Made by a program: the position numbers and the translations under genes
Notes under the pieces: generated by a model
What the model saw: the letters and a program-made list of their open reading frames with translations, nothing else
Databases searched by the model: none
Told to the model about the DNA's origin: nothing
Shown here: positions 26,365 through 35,362 of the stretch, piece by piece
Layout of the letters: every line of letters starts with the position of its first letter
Position numbering within the stretch: position 1 is the stretch's first letter
Origin: JBAXZR01 sp041670165
GTDB lineage: Bacteria > Bacillota > Clostridia > Christensenellales > UBA1242
Direction of reading: 5' to 3'
NCBI GenBank assembly: GCA_041670165.1
Contig: JBAXZR010000003.1
Span: 26,192 to 90,191, forward strand
Length of the DNA stretch: 64,000 nt

Positions 26365-27777
26365 TTAAATTACAAGAGCTTTAAGACTATTTGTAAGCCC
26401 AGAAGTTACACCAAGAATTCCACTTGCTATAACAATTGTATCTCCAGACTTTGCATAACCACTTTCAATTGATTTTTGCTTTGAAAATTCAATCATTTCA
26501 ATTTCAGTTTGAATAACTTTTCCCTTAATTGGAGTTGTTCCCCAGCTTAGTCCAAGTTTTTGAAATGTGCTTTCATGTGCAGTTATTCCAAGAATTGGAA
26601 TGGGGCATTTAAGTTTTGCAATTTGATTAACAGTTTCACCGCTATTTGTGAAAGCAATAATGAGTTTTGCATTTAAAATTTGGGCAGTGTTTACAACAGA
26701 ATTTGATATTGCGTTTGTGAAATTTGGAAACATTGTTTCTCTTGTTGCAAATCTTTTTGAATAAGAAATATTTTCCTCAGTTTCTTTAATGATTTTTTTC
26801 ATCATATCAACAACCATTTCGGGGTGTTTTCCAACTGCAGTTTCACCACTTAACATAACTGAAGTCGCTTCATCGTATATTGCGTTTGCGACATCACTAA
26901 CTTCAGCTCTTGTTGGTCTTAGATTTTCTGTCATGCTTTCAAGCATTTCAGTTGCAACAATAACAATTTTACCGTGTTTATTGCATTTTCTAATGATGTT
27001 TTTTTGTATTGCAGGCAATTTTTCTGCAGGTAATTCAACACCCATATCACCTCTGGCTATCATTACACCATCACTTTCTAAAATTATTGAATCAATATTT
27101 TCAACACCACTATTGTTTTCAATTTTGGAAATAATAGAAATTTTTTCCCCACCATTTTCTTTTAAAAACTTTCTTAGTTCAAGAACATTTTCATTGTTTG
27201 AAATGAAACTTGCAGCAATAAATTCAACTTCATTCTTAATTGCTAAGGACAAATCATTTTTATCTTTTTCGCTTAGGTATGGACCGCTAGGCACAACCCC
27301 AGGGACATTAAGACCTTTGTTGTTTGTGAGTTTTCCACCTGACAAAACTTTGCAAATAATATCAGTTTTTGTTATTTGTTCAACCTCTAAAGAGAGCATT
27401 CCATTGTTTGCAAAAATCAAGTTTCCTATGTTGATTTTTTCAATGAGTGGTTTGTAGGCAAGTGAAACTTCTTTTTCGTTTCCATTTATTTCTCTTGTAG
27501 TCAAAGAAAATGATTGTCCGTTTTCAAGAAACACTCCGTCATTTTCAAATGTTTTAATTCTCATTTCAGGCCCTTTTGTGTCAATAATAATAGGCAAAGA
27601 AACACCAAGTTCTTCACGAATTTTTTTTATTAGGCTAATGTTTTTTTGATGAGATTCGATCGTTCCATGGCTCATGTTCAGCCTTGCTGAATTCATTCCA
27701 TTTTTGACAAGCTCAATTAGTTTTTCTTTTGTGTCGCAAGAAGGTCCAATTGTGCAAATAATTCTTGATTTATTCAT
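26365..27777 (-). CDS. pyk: Pyruvate kinase
   Basis: 470-aa enzyme for the last step of glycolysis, PEP + ADP to pyruvate + ATP. Signature sequences include ICTIGPSCDT and RLNMSHG at the N terminus, IDTKGPEMR, and the active-site IARGDMGVELP, where the conserved Lys of the MTAKIENNSG-type motif is in ISKIENN. VATEMLESM and SGETAVGKHP follow. It lacks the extra C-terminal PEP-utiliser domain found in Bacillus and some Clostridia, so it is the short form. GAGGAAA lies before the ATG. It is convergent with trxA and divergent from the DUF1846 gene. Confidence 0.96.
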   Translation of the reverse strand: MNKSRIICTIGPSCDTKEKLIELVKNGMNSARLNMSHGTIESHQKNISLIKKIREELGVSLPIIIDTKGPEMRIKTFENDGVFLENGQSFSLTTREINGNEKEVSLAYKPLIEKINIGNLIFANNGMLSLEVEQITKTDIICKVLSGGKLTNNKGLNVPGVVPSGPYLSEKDKNDLSLAIKNEVEFIAASFISNNENVLELRKFLKENGGEKISIISKIENNSGVENIDSIILESDGVMIARGDMGVELPAEKLPAIQKNIIRKCNKHGKIVIVATEMLESMTENLRPTRAEVSDVANAIYDEATSVMLSGETAVGKHPEMVVDMMKKIIKETEENISYSKRFATRETMFPNFTNAISNSVVNTAQILNAKLIIAFTNSGETVNQIAKLKCPIPILGITAHESTFQKLGLSWGTTPIKGKVIQTEIEMIEFSKQKSIESGYAKSGDTIVIASGILGVTSGLTNSLKALVI

Positions 27778-27856
27778 AAATTTCCTCTTGGTTTTAGTTT
27801 ATTTCAAAATGATAAATTAATCAAATGAAATAGAAGAATATTTTGTGTTTGCTTGC

Positions 27857-27885
27857 TTGACTAGAATATTTATTTGTCATACAAT
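27857..27885 (+). promoter_or_regulatory. Promoter of the DUF1846 gene
   Basis: TTGACT at 27857-27862, 17-base spacer, TACAAT at 27880-27885; the ATG is at 27905. Confidence 0.6.
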
Positions 27886-27904
27886 TAAAAAATAGGAGAG
27901 CAAC

Positions 27905-29386
27905 ATGAATATTGGTTTTGATAATGACAAATATATAAAAATGCAGTCCGAAAAAATTTTGGAAAGAATTAAAAAATATGACAAATTATATTTGGAATTT
28001 GGCGGAAAAATTTTTGATGATTTGCATGCTGAAAGAGTACTCCCCGGATATGATGCATCAAACAAAATTAACATTTTAAAAAAGCTTAGTTCTGATATGG
28101 AAATTTTTCTTGTTGTCAGTGCCATTGACATAGAAAAAAACAAAATTCGTGCTGATTTTGGCATAACATATGACATGGAAGTGCTAAGACTCATGGATAA
28201 TCTTCGTGAGCAAGGATTGACTGTAAGCACTGTTGTTATAACTTTGTTTGAAGGGCAACAAGCAGCAAAAACTTTTGCAAACAAACTTGAACAAAGAGGA
28301 GAAAAAGTATATTTCCACAAATTTACAAAAGGTTATCCGTCAGATATAAACTCAATAGTAAGTGATGAAGGCTATGGAGCAAATCCATTTATTCCTTCAA
28401 CGAAAAAACTTATTGTTGTTGCTGCACCTGGACCAGCAAGTGGAAAACTTGCAACATGTCTTTCTCAAATATATCATGAACATAAAGTAGGAGTGAAAGC
28501 AGGCTATTCAAAATTTGAAACATTTCCTGTTTGGAATTTGTCTCTTGAACACCCAGTTAACTATGCTTATGAAGCTGCAACGGCAGAGTTGAAAGATGAA
28601 AATGTTTTAGATCCATTTCATTTTGCAAAATATGGAAAAGTTGCAATAAACTACAACAGAGATGTTGAACTTTTTCCAGTTGTAAAAAAAATATTAAGCA
28701 AAATTCTTAAATCTGAAGAAGAATACAGTTCCCCAACGGACATGGGCGTGAACATGGTTGGATATGCGATATCAAACGATGAGCTTTGCAAAGAAGCAGC
28801 AAGACAAGAAATTGTTAGAAGATATTATAGAATCAAAGTAAATTTCAAAAAGGGTTTGGTTGCAAGAGATACTGTTGATAGAATTGAATTTATAATGGAG
28901 AAAGCTGAACTATCAACAAACATAAGAGCAGTTGTTGCAAAGGCAAATGATTTAGCTAGAGAAACGGGAAACCCTTGTGTTGCTCTTGAGCTCCCTAATG
29001 GAAAAATTATCACAGGAAGAACAAAAGAACTTCTTGGTTCTTGTGCTGCTTGTGCACTTAATGCGGCAAAAGAGATTGCAGGCATAAGTGATGACACACT
29101 GCTAATTTCACCAGAAATTCTTTATCCAATACTAAGTCTTAAAAAAGAAACTTTTGGAATAAAGATGGGAGTACTAAGTTTAAAAGATATAATGTTTGCT
29201 CTTTCAATTTGTGCAAGAACTGACAAAAACGCATCAAAAGCTCTTGAAGCTATTAAAGAATTAAAAAACTGTGAGGCTCATTCATCTAACATACTTAATC
29301 CATCTGATGAAGATACCATGAGAAAACTTAAAATTAATATGACAAGTGAACCAGTTTTCTTGTCAAAAAATCTATTTGAAATTTAA
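27905..29386 (+). CDS. DUF1846 family protein (UPF0371)
   Basis: 493-aa cytoplasmic protein. The N-terminal IGFDNDKYIKMQSEKILERI and LEFGGKIFDDLHAERVLPGYD are diagnostic of DUF1846. This family is widespread in Bacillota and Bifidobacteria, is about 500 aa, and has no proven function. Structural genomics places it near nucleotide- or metabolite-binding folds. GPASGKLATC (about 179-188) looks like a phosphate-binding loop but is not a classical Walker A. TAGGAG precedes the ATG. It is transcribed alone. Confidence 0.9.
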   Translation: MNIGFDNDKYIKMQSEKILERIKKYDKLYLEFGGKIFDDLHAERVLPGYDASNKINILKKLSSDMEIFLVVSAIDIEKNKIRADFGITYDMEVLRLMDNLREQGLTVSTVVITLFEGQQAAKTFANKLEQRGEKVYFHKFTKGYPSDINSIVSDEGYGANPFIPSTKKLIVVAAPGPASGKLATCLSQIYHEHKVGVKAGYSKFETFPVWNLSLEHPVNYAYEAATAELKDENVLDPFHFAKYGKVAINYNRDVELFPVVKKILSKILKSEEEYSSPTDMGVNMVGYAISNDELCKEAARQEIVRRYYRIKVNFKKGLVARDTVDRIEFIMEKAELSTNIRAVVAKANDLARETGNPCVALELPNGKIITGRTKELLGSCAACALNAAKEIAGISDDTLLISPEILYPILSLKKETFGIKMGVLSLKDIMFALSICARTDKNASKALEAIKELKNCEAHSSNILNPSDEDTMRKLKINMTSEPVFLSKNLFEI

Positions 29387-29572
29387 TTAATATTTTTCTA
29401 AATCTTAATTGAAAAAACATTTATTTGATAATAGTTTTTAAATTATTGTTATTTCAATGAAAAATCAATTTTTAGTATTAAACTAATTTAAAAACAAAAA
29501 TAAATACAATTATTTATTTAAAAAGATTAATAAAAAGTGTCAATTTTGATTACAATTAAAATCATACTTCAT

Positions 29573-29597
29573 AAAAAAAACAGATATTAAACATCTG
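29573..29597 (-). terminator. Terminator overlapping the end of mscL
   Basis: On the minus strand, 29593-29597 pairs with 29581-29585 and a T-run follows (A-run 29573-29580 on plus). One arm lies inside the last codons of mscL and the stop codon is in the loop. Confidence 0.65.
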
Positions 29598-30129
29598 TTT
29601 TTTTAATTTTTGTTTTTTTGATTTTCAAGGTTTTTTCATTTTCTTTTAATAAATCACGAATTTCTGTGAGAAGTGCTTCAGTTTTTGAACTTAATTGTTC
29701 TTTGTTTTCGGAATGTTCATTTTTAATTTCACTAACATCTTTTGAAATCTTGTCAATTTTTTTTCTAAAAATTAAACTTTTTATTCCACCATATTTGTTT
29801 AATAAATCAATTTTTTCTTGACTTTTTTTAATAAATTTGAAGAACAAAAAGATAAAAAACGCGATGATGAAAAATTGAAAAACATTTTGGAGAAATATTC
29901 CATAATTGAATGTTATTGCTGGACTTGTTTCTGTTTCAGCTTTCAAAACAATTTTAAGAGTTGAAAATTGGTCTTTTCCAAACAAATAGCTCAGTAAGGG
30001 CATTATTAAATCATCAACAAGGCTTGTGGCGATTTTACCAAATGCTGTTCCAACTGTTACGGCAATTGCAAGACTAAATATATTACTCTCTTTAATAAAT
30101 TTTTTAAAATCAACAGTGAATTTTGACAT
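29587..30129 (-). CDS. mscL: Large-conductance mechanosensitive channel, C-terminally extended
   Basis: 180-aa channel that opens under membrane tension and releases solutes during hypo-osmotic shock. The conserved N-terminal pore helix includes IAVTVGTAFGKIATSLVDDLIMPLL. The second helix (about 80-102) is FFIIAFFIFLFFKF. Typical MscL is 120-150 aa; here about 50 extra residues follow, lysine- and glutamate-rich and predicted coiled coil (NEHSENKEQL to the end). Its start overlaps the stop of the upstream oxoamine synthase by 1 base, so both are one transcript. Confidence 0.88.
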   Translation of the reverse strand: MSKFTVDFKKFIKESNIFSLAIAVTVGTAFGKIATSLVDDLIMPLLSYLFGKDQFSTLKIVLKAETETSPAITFNYGIFLQNVFQFFIIAFFIFLFFKFIKKSQEKIDLLNKYGGIKSLIFRKKIDKISKDVSEIKNEHSENKEQLSSKTEALLTEIRDLLKENEKTLKIKKTKIKKTDV

Positions 30130-31322
30130 TAGTCCTCTTTGTTTATAGGTGGAAGCATTTCAAATACTTCTTTTATAACCTTTACCGCTTTGTCAATTTG
30201 TTCTCTTGTGTGAGTTGCTGTGTAAGAAGTTCTAAGTAGTGAACTTCCAATAGGTACGGCAGGGGAAACAACTGGATTAACATATACTCCCTTTTCAAGA
30301 AGAAGTTTGCAAGCTATAAATGTTCTTTCGTTTGTGCCAGTGTAGATTGGAATGATTGGGGCAATTCCTTCTCCGTGTTTTATTCCTGCTTCAGTCAACT
30401 TTTGACGCATATATGCAGCAATATCTAATAGGTTTTTAACTCTTTCTGGTTCTCTTTTAAGAATTTCCAAGCTTTTTCTTGCACTTGCAACACTTGCTGG
30501 TGTCATACTTGCAGAAAAGATGAAAGGGCGTGATGTGTGTTTAACAAACTCAACAACTTCTTTTGATGCTGCCATGTAGCCACCAAGACTTGCAAGAGAT
30601 TTTGAAAATGTTCCCATGATGATATCTGTTTCTTTTTCAAGACCAAAATATTCAGCAGTTCCTCTTCCATGCTTTCCAAGGACACCAAGGGCATGAGAAT
30701 CATCAACCATTACACGAGCTCCATACTTTTTGGCAAGCTCAACAATTTTTGGAAGATTGCAAGCATCTCCACCCATTGAGAAAACACCATCAGTTACAAT
30801 CAAAATGCCTTTCTCTGGTTCAACATTTTTAAGTAGTTCTTCAAGTTCTTCCATATTACTATGCTCATATCTTAACATTTTAGCAAAACTAAGTCTGCAT
30901 GCATCATAAATGCTTGCATGGTTTTCTTTATCGCAAATGATAATATCATTTCTTCCTGCAATGGCAGAAATTATTCCAAGGTTGGTTTGAAATCCTGTAC
31001 TAATTGTGAGAACTGCTTCTTTGTGAAGAAATTCAGCTAATTCATTTTCTAATTGAAGGTGAGAAACAAGAGTTCCATTCAAAAATCTTGAACCACTGCA
31101 ACCAGTTCCATATTGTTTAACAGCTTCAATTGTTGCTTCAATAACTTCTGGGTGAGAAGTGAGTCCAAGATAGTTATTTGAACCAATCATAATTGTTTCT
31201 TTACCTTTCATAACTACTTGTGTGTCTTGTTTTGATTCAAGTGCAGTAAAATATGGATAAAATCCACTATTTATAAGGTCTTTTGCAAGTGTGAATTCAG
31301 AACATTTTTTAAATAAATCCAT
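30129..31322 (-). CDS. Alpha-oxoamine synthase (serine palmitoyltransferase / KBL / BioF family)
   Basis: 397-aa PLP enzyme that condenses an amino acid with an acyl-CoA and releases CO2. GSNNYLGLTSHP, GTGCSGSRFLNGT and the catalytic SKSLASLGGY (PLP lysine) are clear. Family members make 2-amino-3-oxobutyrate (Kbl), 8-amino-7-oxononanoate (BioF) or 3-oxosphinganine (SPT). The N-terminal YPYF segment and SGSRFLNGT resemble bacterial SPT-like enzymes more than classical Kbl, but substrate cannot be set from sequence alone. No tdh or other bio genes are nearby. The start at 31322 follows AAGGAAG; an upstream in-frame start (31382) was rejected because it crosses the promoter. It forms an operon with mscL. 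Confidence 0.85.
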   Translation of the reverse strand: MDLFKKCSEFTLAKDLINSGFYPYFTALESKQDTQVVMKGKETIMIGSNNYLGLTSHPEVIEATIEAVKQYGTGCSGSRFLNGTLVSHLQLENELAEFLHKEAVLTISTGFQTNLGIISAIAGRNDIIICDKENHASIYDACRLSFAKMLRYEHSNMEELEELLKNVEPEKGILIVTDGVFSMGGDACNLPKIVELAKKYGARVMVDDSHALGVLGKHGRGTAEYFGLEKETDIIMGTFSKSLASLGGYMAASKEVVEFVKHTSRPFIFSASMTPASVASARKSLEILKREPERVKNLLDIAAYMRQKLTEAGIKHGEGIAPIIPIYTGTNERTFIACKLLLEKGVYVNPVVSPAVPIGSSLLRTSYTATHTREQIDKAVKVIKEVFEMLPPINKED

Positions 31323-31349
31323 TTTTTTATACTTCCTTTTACGGAATAA

Positions 31350-31378
31350 ATTGTATAACAATAAAAAATAAAAAGCAA
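31350..31378 (-). promoter_or_regulatory. Promoter of the oxoamine synthase-mscL operon
   Basis: Minus strand: TTGCTT at 31378-31373, 17-base spacer, TACAAT at 31355-31350, 28 bases before the ATG. Confidence 0.5.
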
Positions 31379-31467
31379 ACAAAATGATAAATTGTAAAAA
31401 AAATAATTATAAAAAAATTTTGTTTTCATTAAATTATAATTCAAATAAATTTCCTATTTTTTATTCA

Positions 31468-31497
31468 TTGACAATAAATTATTTCTTATGATACAAT
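31468..31497 (+). promoter_or_regulatory. Promoter of the 31531 gene
   Basis: TTGACA at 31468-31473, 18-base spacer, TACAAT at 31492-31497. Confidence 0.55.
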
Positions 31498-31530
31498 TTA
31501 AAAATTGATGACTTTACAAAGGAGAATTTA

Positions 31531-32208
31531 ATGGAAAAGTTTGATGAAATATTAAACGAAGTCTTGGAAACAAACAAGGTTGTTGAAATTAATCTTGATA
31601 CTTTAAGTAAAGAAAGCATGTTCAAATTGGGTATCATATTTGCTAGAGGCCAGCAAATTAAAATAGTAAATATAGATGAAGTTAATCAAAGGATTGAAGA
31701 AGAAAAGCAAAAATCTTACGCAAAATCTTTTAACATGATGGCAAAATATTGGCAAGACAACAAACTTTCAGCAAAACTTAGCACTCATGCATCTGACAAA
31801 AAAATTTTTACAATTTGCCCTGTAAGAAATGCTACTAAAGAACAAATTGAAGCTATTAATAAAAGAATTTGTTGTCTTAAGAAAAAAGGTTACTTTGTTC
31901 ACTATCCAGAAACGGATACAAATCAAAACCCTTATGTTAATGGTGTAAACACTGGCGGATATAATATTTGTCTACAAAATGCTCAGGCAATTTCGAACGC
32001 AAAAAACATTTTTATTTTTTATGACAAAACAAGTTATGGCACAGTGTTTGATTTAGGTGTAGCTTATTATCTTCAAAAGGTATATTCAGATTTGAAATTT
32101 AAACTCTTAAATGAAAATGAATTTGTTTGTGATCCAAATGATTTTTCTTCAAAAGTGGTTAACAATTTAATTGGTCATAAAAAATCTGAAAAATCACAAG
32201 CTCTTTAA
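31531..32208 (+). CDS. Nucleoside 2-deoxyribosyltransferase-like protein
   Basis: 225-aa protein with two parts. The first 80 residues are a helical region with no recognised family. The second (about 90-205) resembles the Rossmann-like nucleoside 2-deoxyribosyltransferase/toll-like fold: TICPVRNAT at its first strand, NAQAISNAKNIFIFYD and SYGTVFDLGVAYYL. Those last segments match the place where the family keeps its active-site acid and dimer helix. AAGGAG precedes the ATG. True NDTs move deoxyribose between bases; many relatives instead cleave nucleotides or act as sensors. Substrate unknown. It is transcribed alone with its own promoter and terminator. Confidence 0.6.
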   Translation: MEKFDEILNEVLETNKVVEINLDTLSKESMFKLGIIFARGQQIKIVNIDEVNQRIEEEKQKSYAKSFNMMAKYWQDNKLSAKLSTHASDKKIFTICPVRNATKEQIEAINKRICCLKKKGYFVHYPETDTNQNPYVNGVNTGGYNICLQNAQAISNAKNIFIFYDKTSYGTVFDLGVAYYLQKVYSDLKFKLLNENEFVCDPNDFSSKVVNNLIGHKKSEKSQAL

Positions 32209-32215
32209 AAACAAA

Positions 32216-32247
32216 AAAAGATGTGCAAAAATACGCATCTTTTTTTA
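32216..32247 (+). terminator. Terminator after the NDT-like gene
   Basis: AAAAGATGTG (32216-32225) pairs with CGCATCTTTT (32234-32243) with one G-T pair, then T. Confidence 0.7.
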
Positions 32248-32286
32248 TTTTTGATTAAAACTTCCTAAAAAAATTATTTTGCTCAT

Positions 32287-32727
32287 TTAAAATTCTTTTT
32301 CTTCAAAGTTCAGTTTCATCCAGTTTGGTGCTTTTCTGAAATTAAATTCTTTACTTACCAAAACTTTTTTTACACCATTCATATCATGGATTTCTTTTAA
32401 GCATATTTTATGAAGTATGTTTAACTCTTTACAAAAATATACAATTTTTTGAAATGCTTCATCATATGATTTTTCTACAAAATAATAACCTAATCCACCT
32501 TTTTCATTGATATATTTATAGTCAGGACAAAAAGTCATAATTTTATTTTTAAGATTCAAAATTTCCTCATTAGTTATGTAAATTTCTTCAAAATATTTTT
32601 TTTTGCCAAATTTTTCAATAAATTTTCTTAAATCATCACTTATAAATAATATTTTGTCATCTTTAATAAAAATATCATTTCCATTATTCAAAAAAATTAG
32701 TGGAACAAAATTTTCTATACAATTCAT
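32287..32727 (-). CDS. Unrecognised 146-aa protein
   Basis: No family recognised. The protein is AT-codon-rich with alternating beta strands and helices (IFLNNGNDIFIKDDKILFIS, EEIYITNEEIL, FQKIVYFCKELNIL). No signal or membrane segment is seen. On the minus strand GAGGT lies about 8 bases before the ATG, which supports translation. It stands between the NDT-like gene and asnB, transcribed opposite to both. The Lys/Ile/Phe/Asn bias is stronger than in its neighbours, so recent acquisition is possible. Confidence 0.6.
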   Translation of the reverse strand: MNCIENFVPLIFLNNGNDIFIKDDKILFISDDLRKFIEKFGKKKYFEEIYITNEEILNLKNKIMTFCPDYKYINEKGGLGYYFVEKSYDEAFQKIVYFCKELNILHKICLKEIHDMNGVKKVLVSKEFNFRKAPNWMKLNFEEKEF

Positions 32728-32861
32728 GCTTTTACCTCAAATTCTTATTATTTTAGTATTGATTATGAAATATTACAACGAAAGTATTTTTTATATTTAT
32801 AAAGAATGTAAAAACATTAAGAAGAAAATGCACATATAATGAGATATTGGAGTCAAAAAAA

Positions 32862-34658
32862 ATGTGTGGATTGATGGGAATTGTGTCAAAAGTAGTCAAT
32901 AAGGAATTAGCTCTGAATGCGTTGCAAAAATTAAGTCATAGAGGTCCTGATGAAGAAGGTGTTTTTGAAGATGAAAATGTGTTTTTGGGACATAAAAGGT
33001 TGGTTGTCGTAGATAAGAAAAATGGAAAACAGCCATTTGTTTTTAAAGAATATATTTTAATATACAATGGTGAGCTTTATAACACAGATGAGCTAAGGCA
33101 AGACTTAGTGCAAAAAGGTTATTCATTTATTGGTTATTCAGACACTGAAGTTTTGGTTAAAATGTTTGCTGAATATAAAGAGAAATGCGTGGAAAAGCTT
33201 AACGGAATTTTTGCTTTTTCTGTGTGGAATACAAAAACGAAAGAATTTTTTGCCTGCAGAGATAGAGTTGGTGTTAAACCTTTGTTTTATTGTAAAAACA
33301 AAGACGAATTTATGGTTGCATCAGAAATTAAATCAATTATTTCATATTTCAATATAAACACAATTTCTCTTTGTGGATTGCAAGAAATTTTGGGTTTAGG
33401 ACCTTCTCGCTCTGCTGGTAGTGGAATATATTCGAATGTTTTTGAGTTAAGGGCAGGACATTATTTGTTTTTTAGAAATAATGAGATTGAAATTAAAAGA
33501 TATTGGAATGTGGTTTCAAAGGGCTTTTCTGACAGCTTTGACGCGTCAACAAAAGAAGTTAGATTTTTGCTTGAAGATAGCATAAAAAGACAATTAATTT
33601 CTGATGTTCCACTTTGTACGCTTCTGTCTGGTGGACTAGATTCAACAATAATCACTTTAATAGCTCAAAAATATAAGCCAAATGTTGAAAGTTACAGCAT
33701 CGATTATGTTGACAATGAAAAGTTTTTTGCAAAAAATGACTTTCAAGTTGCAAGAGATAATGATTTTGTGAAATTGGTTTCAGAAAGGTACAATATTAAA
33801 CATCACAATGAAGTGATTGAAAATGATGAACTCATTGATTGTTTAACAAATGCTCTTGAACTTAAAGATTACCCCGGAATGGTTGATGTTGATTCATCAT
33901 TATTTTGGTTTAGCAAACAAATTAAAAACAAATTTACTGTTGCTCTTTCTGGTGAATGTGCTGATGAAATTTTTGGCGGGTATCCGTGGTTTTATAGAGA
34001 AGATTTCAACAACACTTTTCCTTGGATTCGTAATTTAGATGAAAGGGAAAGTTTGGTTAATGATAAATATAAAATGAAACTAAATTTGAAGGATTATGTT
34101 CAGGAAAAGTTTGATGAAACAATTTGTGAAGTTCCATTAAGCGGAGATGAAACAATTGAAGAAAAAAAACATAAACAGCTTGTTTATTTAAACATGATAT
34201 GGTTTATGCATACTTTACTTGAAAGAAAAGACAGAATGACAATGGGCTCAAGTCTGGAAGTAAGAGTGCCGTTTGCTGATCACAGGTTAATTGAGTATTT
34301 ATATAATGTTCCTTGGTCATATAAATTTTATGGTAATTTTGAAAAAGGGCTTCTAAGAACTGCTTTTAAAGATGTTGTTCCAGAAGAAATTTTGCTTAGA
34401 AAAAAGAACCCATATCCAAAAACTCATAATCCAAAATATTTAAAAAGCATTTCAACTTTGCTAGAAAAGAGCTTGTTAAGTAAAGATTCAATTTTGCACG
34501 AATTATTTGATAAAAAGACATTATTATCCATTTTACAAGGTGAGAATGAAAATCTAAAACCTTGGTTTGGACAATTAATGACTAGACCTCAGCTTATAGC
34601 ATTTTTGTATCAGTTTGACTTGTGGTTTAAAAAGTACAATCTAAATATTGTTGTTTAA
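32862..34658 (+). CDS. asnB: Asparagine synthase (glutamine-hydrolysing)
   Basis: 598-aa enzyme that makes asparagine from aspartate with glutamine and ATP. The N-terminal nucleophile is Cys2 (MCGLMGIVS), followed by the class II glutaminase domain with NGELYN and SDTEVLV. The synthase domain has the PP-loop LLSGGLDST (about 255-263) and later SGECADEIFGGY. The start must be at 32862, since processing exposes Cys2; the frame begins at a TTG (32847) five codons earlier, which overlaps the GGAG. Length is normal. It is flanked by unrelated genes. Confidence 0.93.
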   Translation: MCGLMGIVSKVVNKELALNALQKLSHRGPDEEGVFEDENVFLGHKRLVVVDKKNGKQPFVFKEYILIYNGELYNTDELRQDLVQKGYSFIGYSDTEVLVKMFAEYKEKCVEKLNGIFAFSVWNTKTKEFFACRDRVGVKPLFYCKNKDEFMVASEIKSIISYFNINTISLCGLQEILGLGPSRSAGSGIYSNVFELRAGHYLFFRNNEIEIKRYWNVVSKGFSDSFDASTKEVRFLLEDSIKRQLISDVPLCTLLSGGLDSTIITLIAQKYKPNVESYSIDYVDNEKFFAKNDFQVARDNDFVKLVSERYNIKHHNEVIENDELIDCLTNALELKDYPGMVDVDSSLFWFSKQIKNKFTVALSGECADEIFGGYPWFYREDFNNTFPWIRNLDERESLVNDKYKMKLNLKDYVQEKFDETICEVPLSGDETIEEKKHKQLVYLNMIWFMHTLLERKDRMTMGSSLEVRVPFADHRLIEYLYNVPWSYKFYGNFEKGLLRTAFKDVVPEEILLRKKNPYPKTHNPKYLKSISTLLEKSLLSKDSILHELFDKKTLLSILQGENENLKPWFGQLMTRPQLIAFLYQFDLWFKKYNLNIVV

Positions 34659-34847
34659 AAGAAGACATTGCAAAATAATTAAAATAATGATATAAAAAAT
34701 ATTCAATTAATTCTAAAGATAAAAAAATTGATTACAAAATAAGTAACTAGAACATTGGTTTAAACAAAAAAACTTGAGATAAATTAATTTCTACAAACAA
34801 AACAGTTTATAAAGTTTATTTTATCAATTTTAAAAAAATAATAATCC

Positions 34848-35237
34848 TTATTTAAGACTTTTTGGACCAAAAAAATTAGGAAGCAATTCATCAAGAGTAA
34901 AAATTTTAATTTCATTTTTTGCATTTTCAGTAACAACTTTCATATCTGGTGAAAATTCAACAAGCGCTTGTCTACAAACTCCACATGGGTATATGAAATC
35001 ATCTCCATCGCTTACAATTGCAATGGCTTTGAAAGAGCATTCGCCTTCGCTAACTGCTTTCACAAGAGCTGTTCTTTCGGCACAAATTGATGAGCCGGCT
35101 GCGTTTTCAACATTGCAACCAGTATAAACTTTTCCGCTTTCTGTTAAAAGAGCTGCACCAACTCTAAAATGGAAATATGGTGTATATGCAAATTCTTTTG
35201 CTTTTTGAGCTTGTTCCAATAAATATTTTTCTGTCAT
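34848..35237 (-). CDS. cdd: Cytidine deaminase
   Basis: 129-aa homotetrameric zinc enzyme deaminating cytidine and deoxycytidine for salvage. The zinc ligands are in NAAGSSICAERTA (Cys, with Glu as proton shuttle) and PCGVCRQAL (two Cys). GAGGG precedes the ATG. It lies alone between asnB and the tRNA-Leu gene. In many Bacillota cdd belongs to the yebZ-era operon, but here it does not. Confidence 0.94.
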   Translation of the reverse strand: MTEKYLLEQAQKAKEFAYTPYFHFRVGAALLTESGKVYTGCNVENAAGSSICAERTALVKAVSEGECSFKAIAIVSDGDDFIYPCGVCRQALVEFSPDMKVVTENAKNEIKIFTLDELLPNFFGPKSLK

Positions 35238-35325
35238 ATTTTTCCCTCTAACTAATTGTGAGTATACAATTTTTTAAAAATAGAAGCAAACATTTTATAA
35301 TAATTAAAATTTTATTAGAAAATTA

Positions 35326-35354
35326 TTGACAAATAAAATCTACTGTGATAGCAT
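35326..35354 (+). promoter_or_regulatory. Promoter of tRNA-Leu(AAG)
   Basis: Perfect TTGACA at 35326-35331, 17-base spacer, TAGCAT at 35349-35354, 8 bases before the tRNA 5' end. Confidence 0.7.
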
Positions 35355-35362
35355 ACAGGCAT

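Noticed and set aside
26789..27457. 222-codon plus-strand frame antisense to pyk
   Set aside because: Shadow of the strongly coding pyk frame; no ribosome binding site or family similarity.
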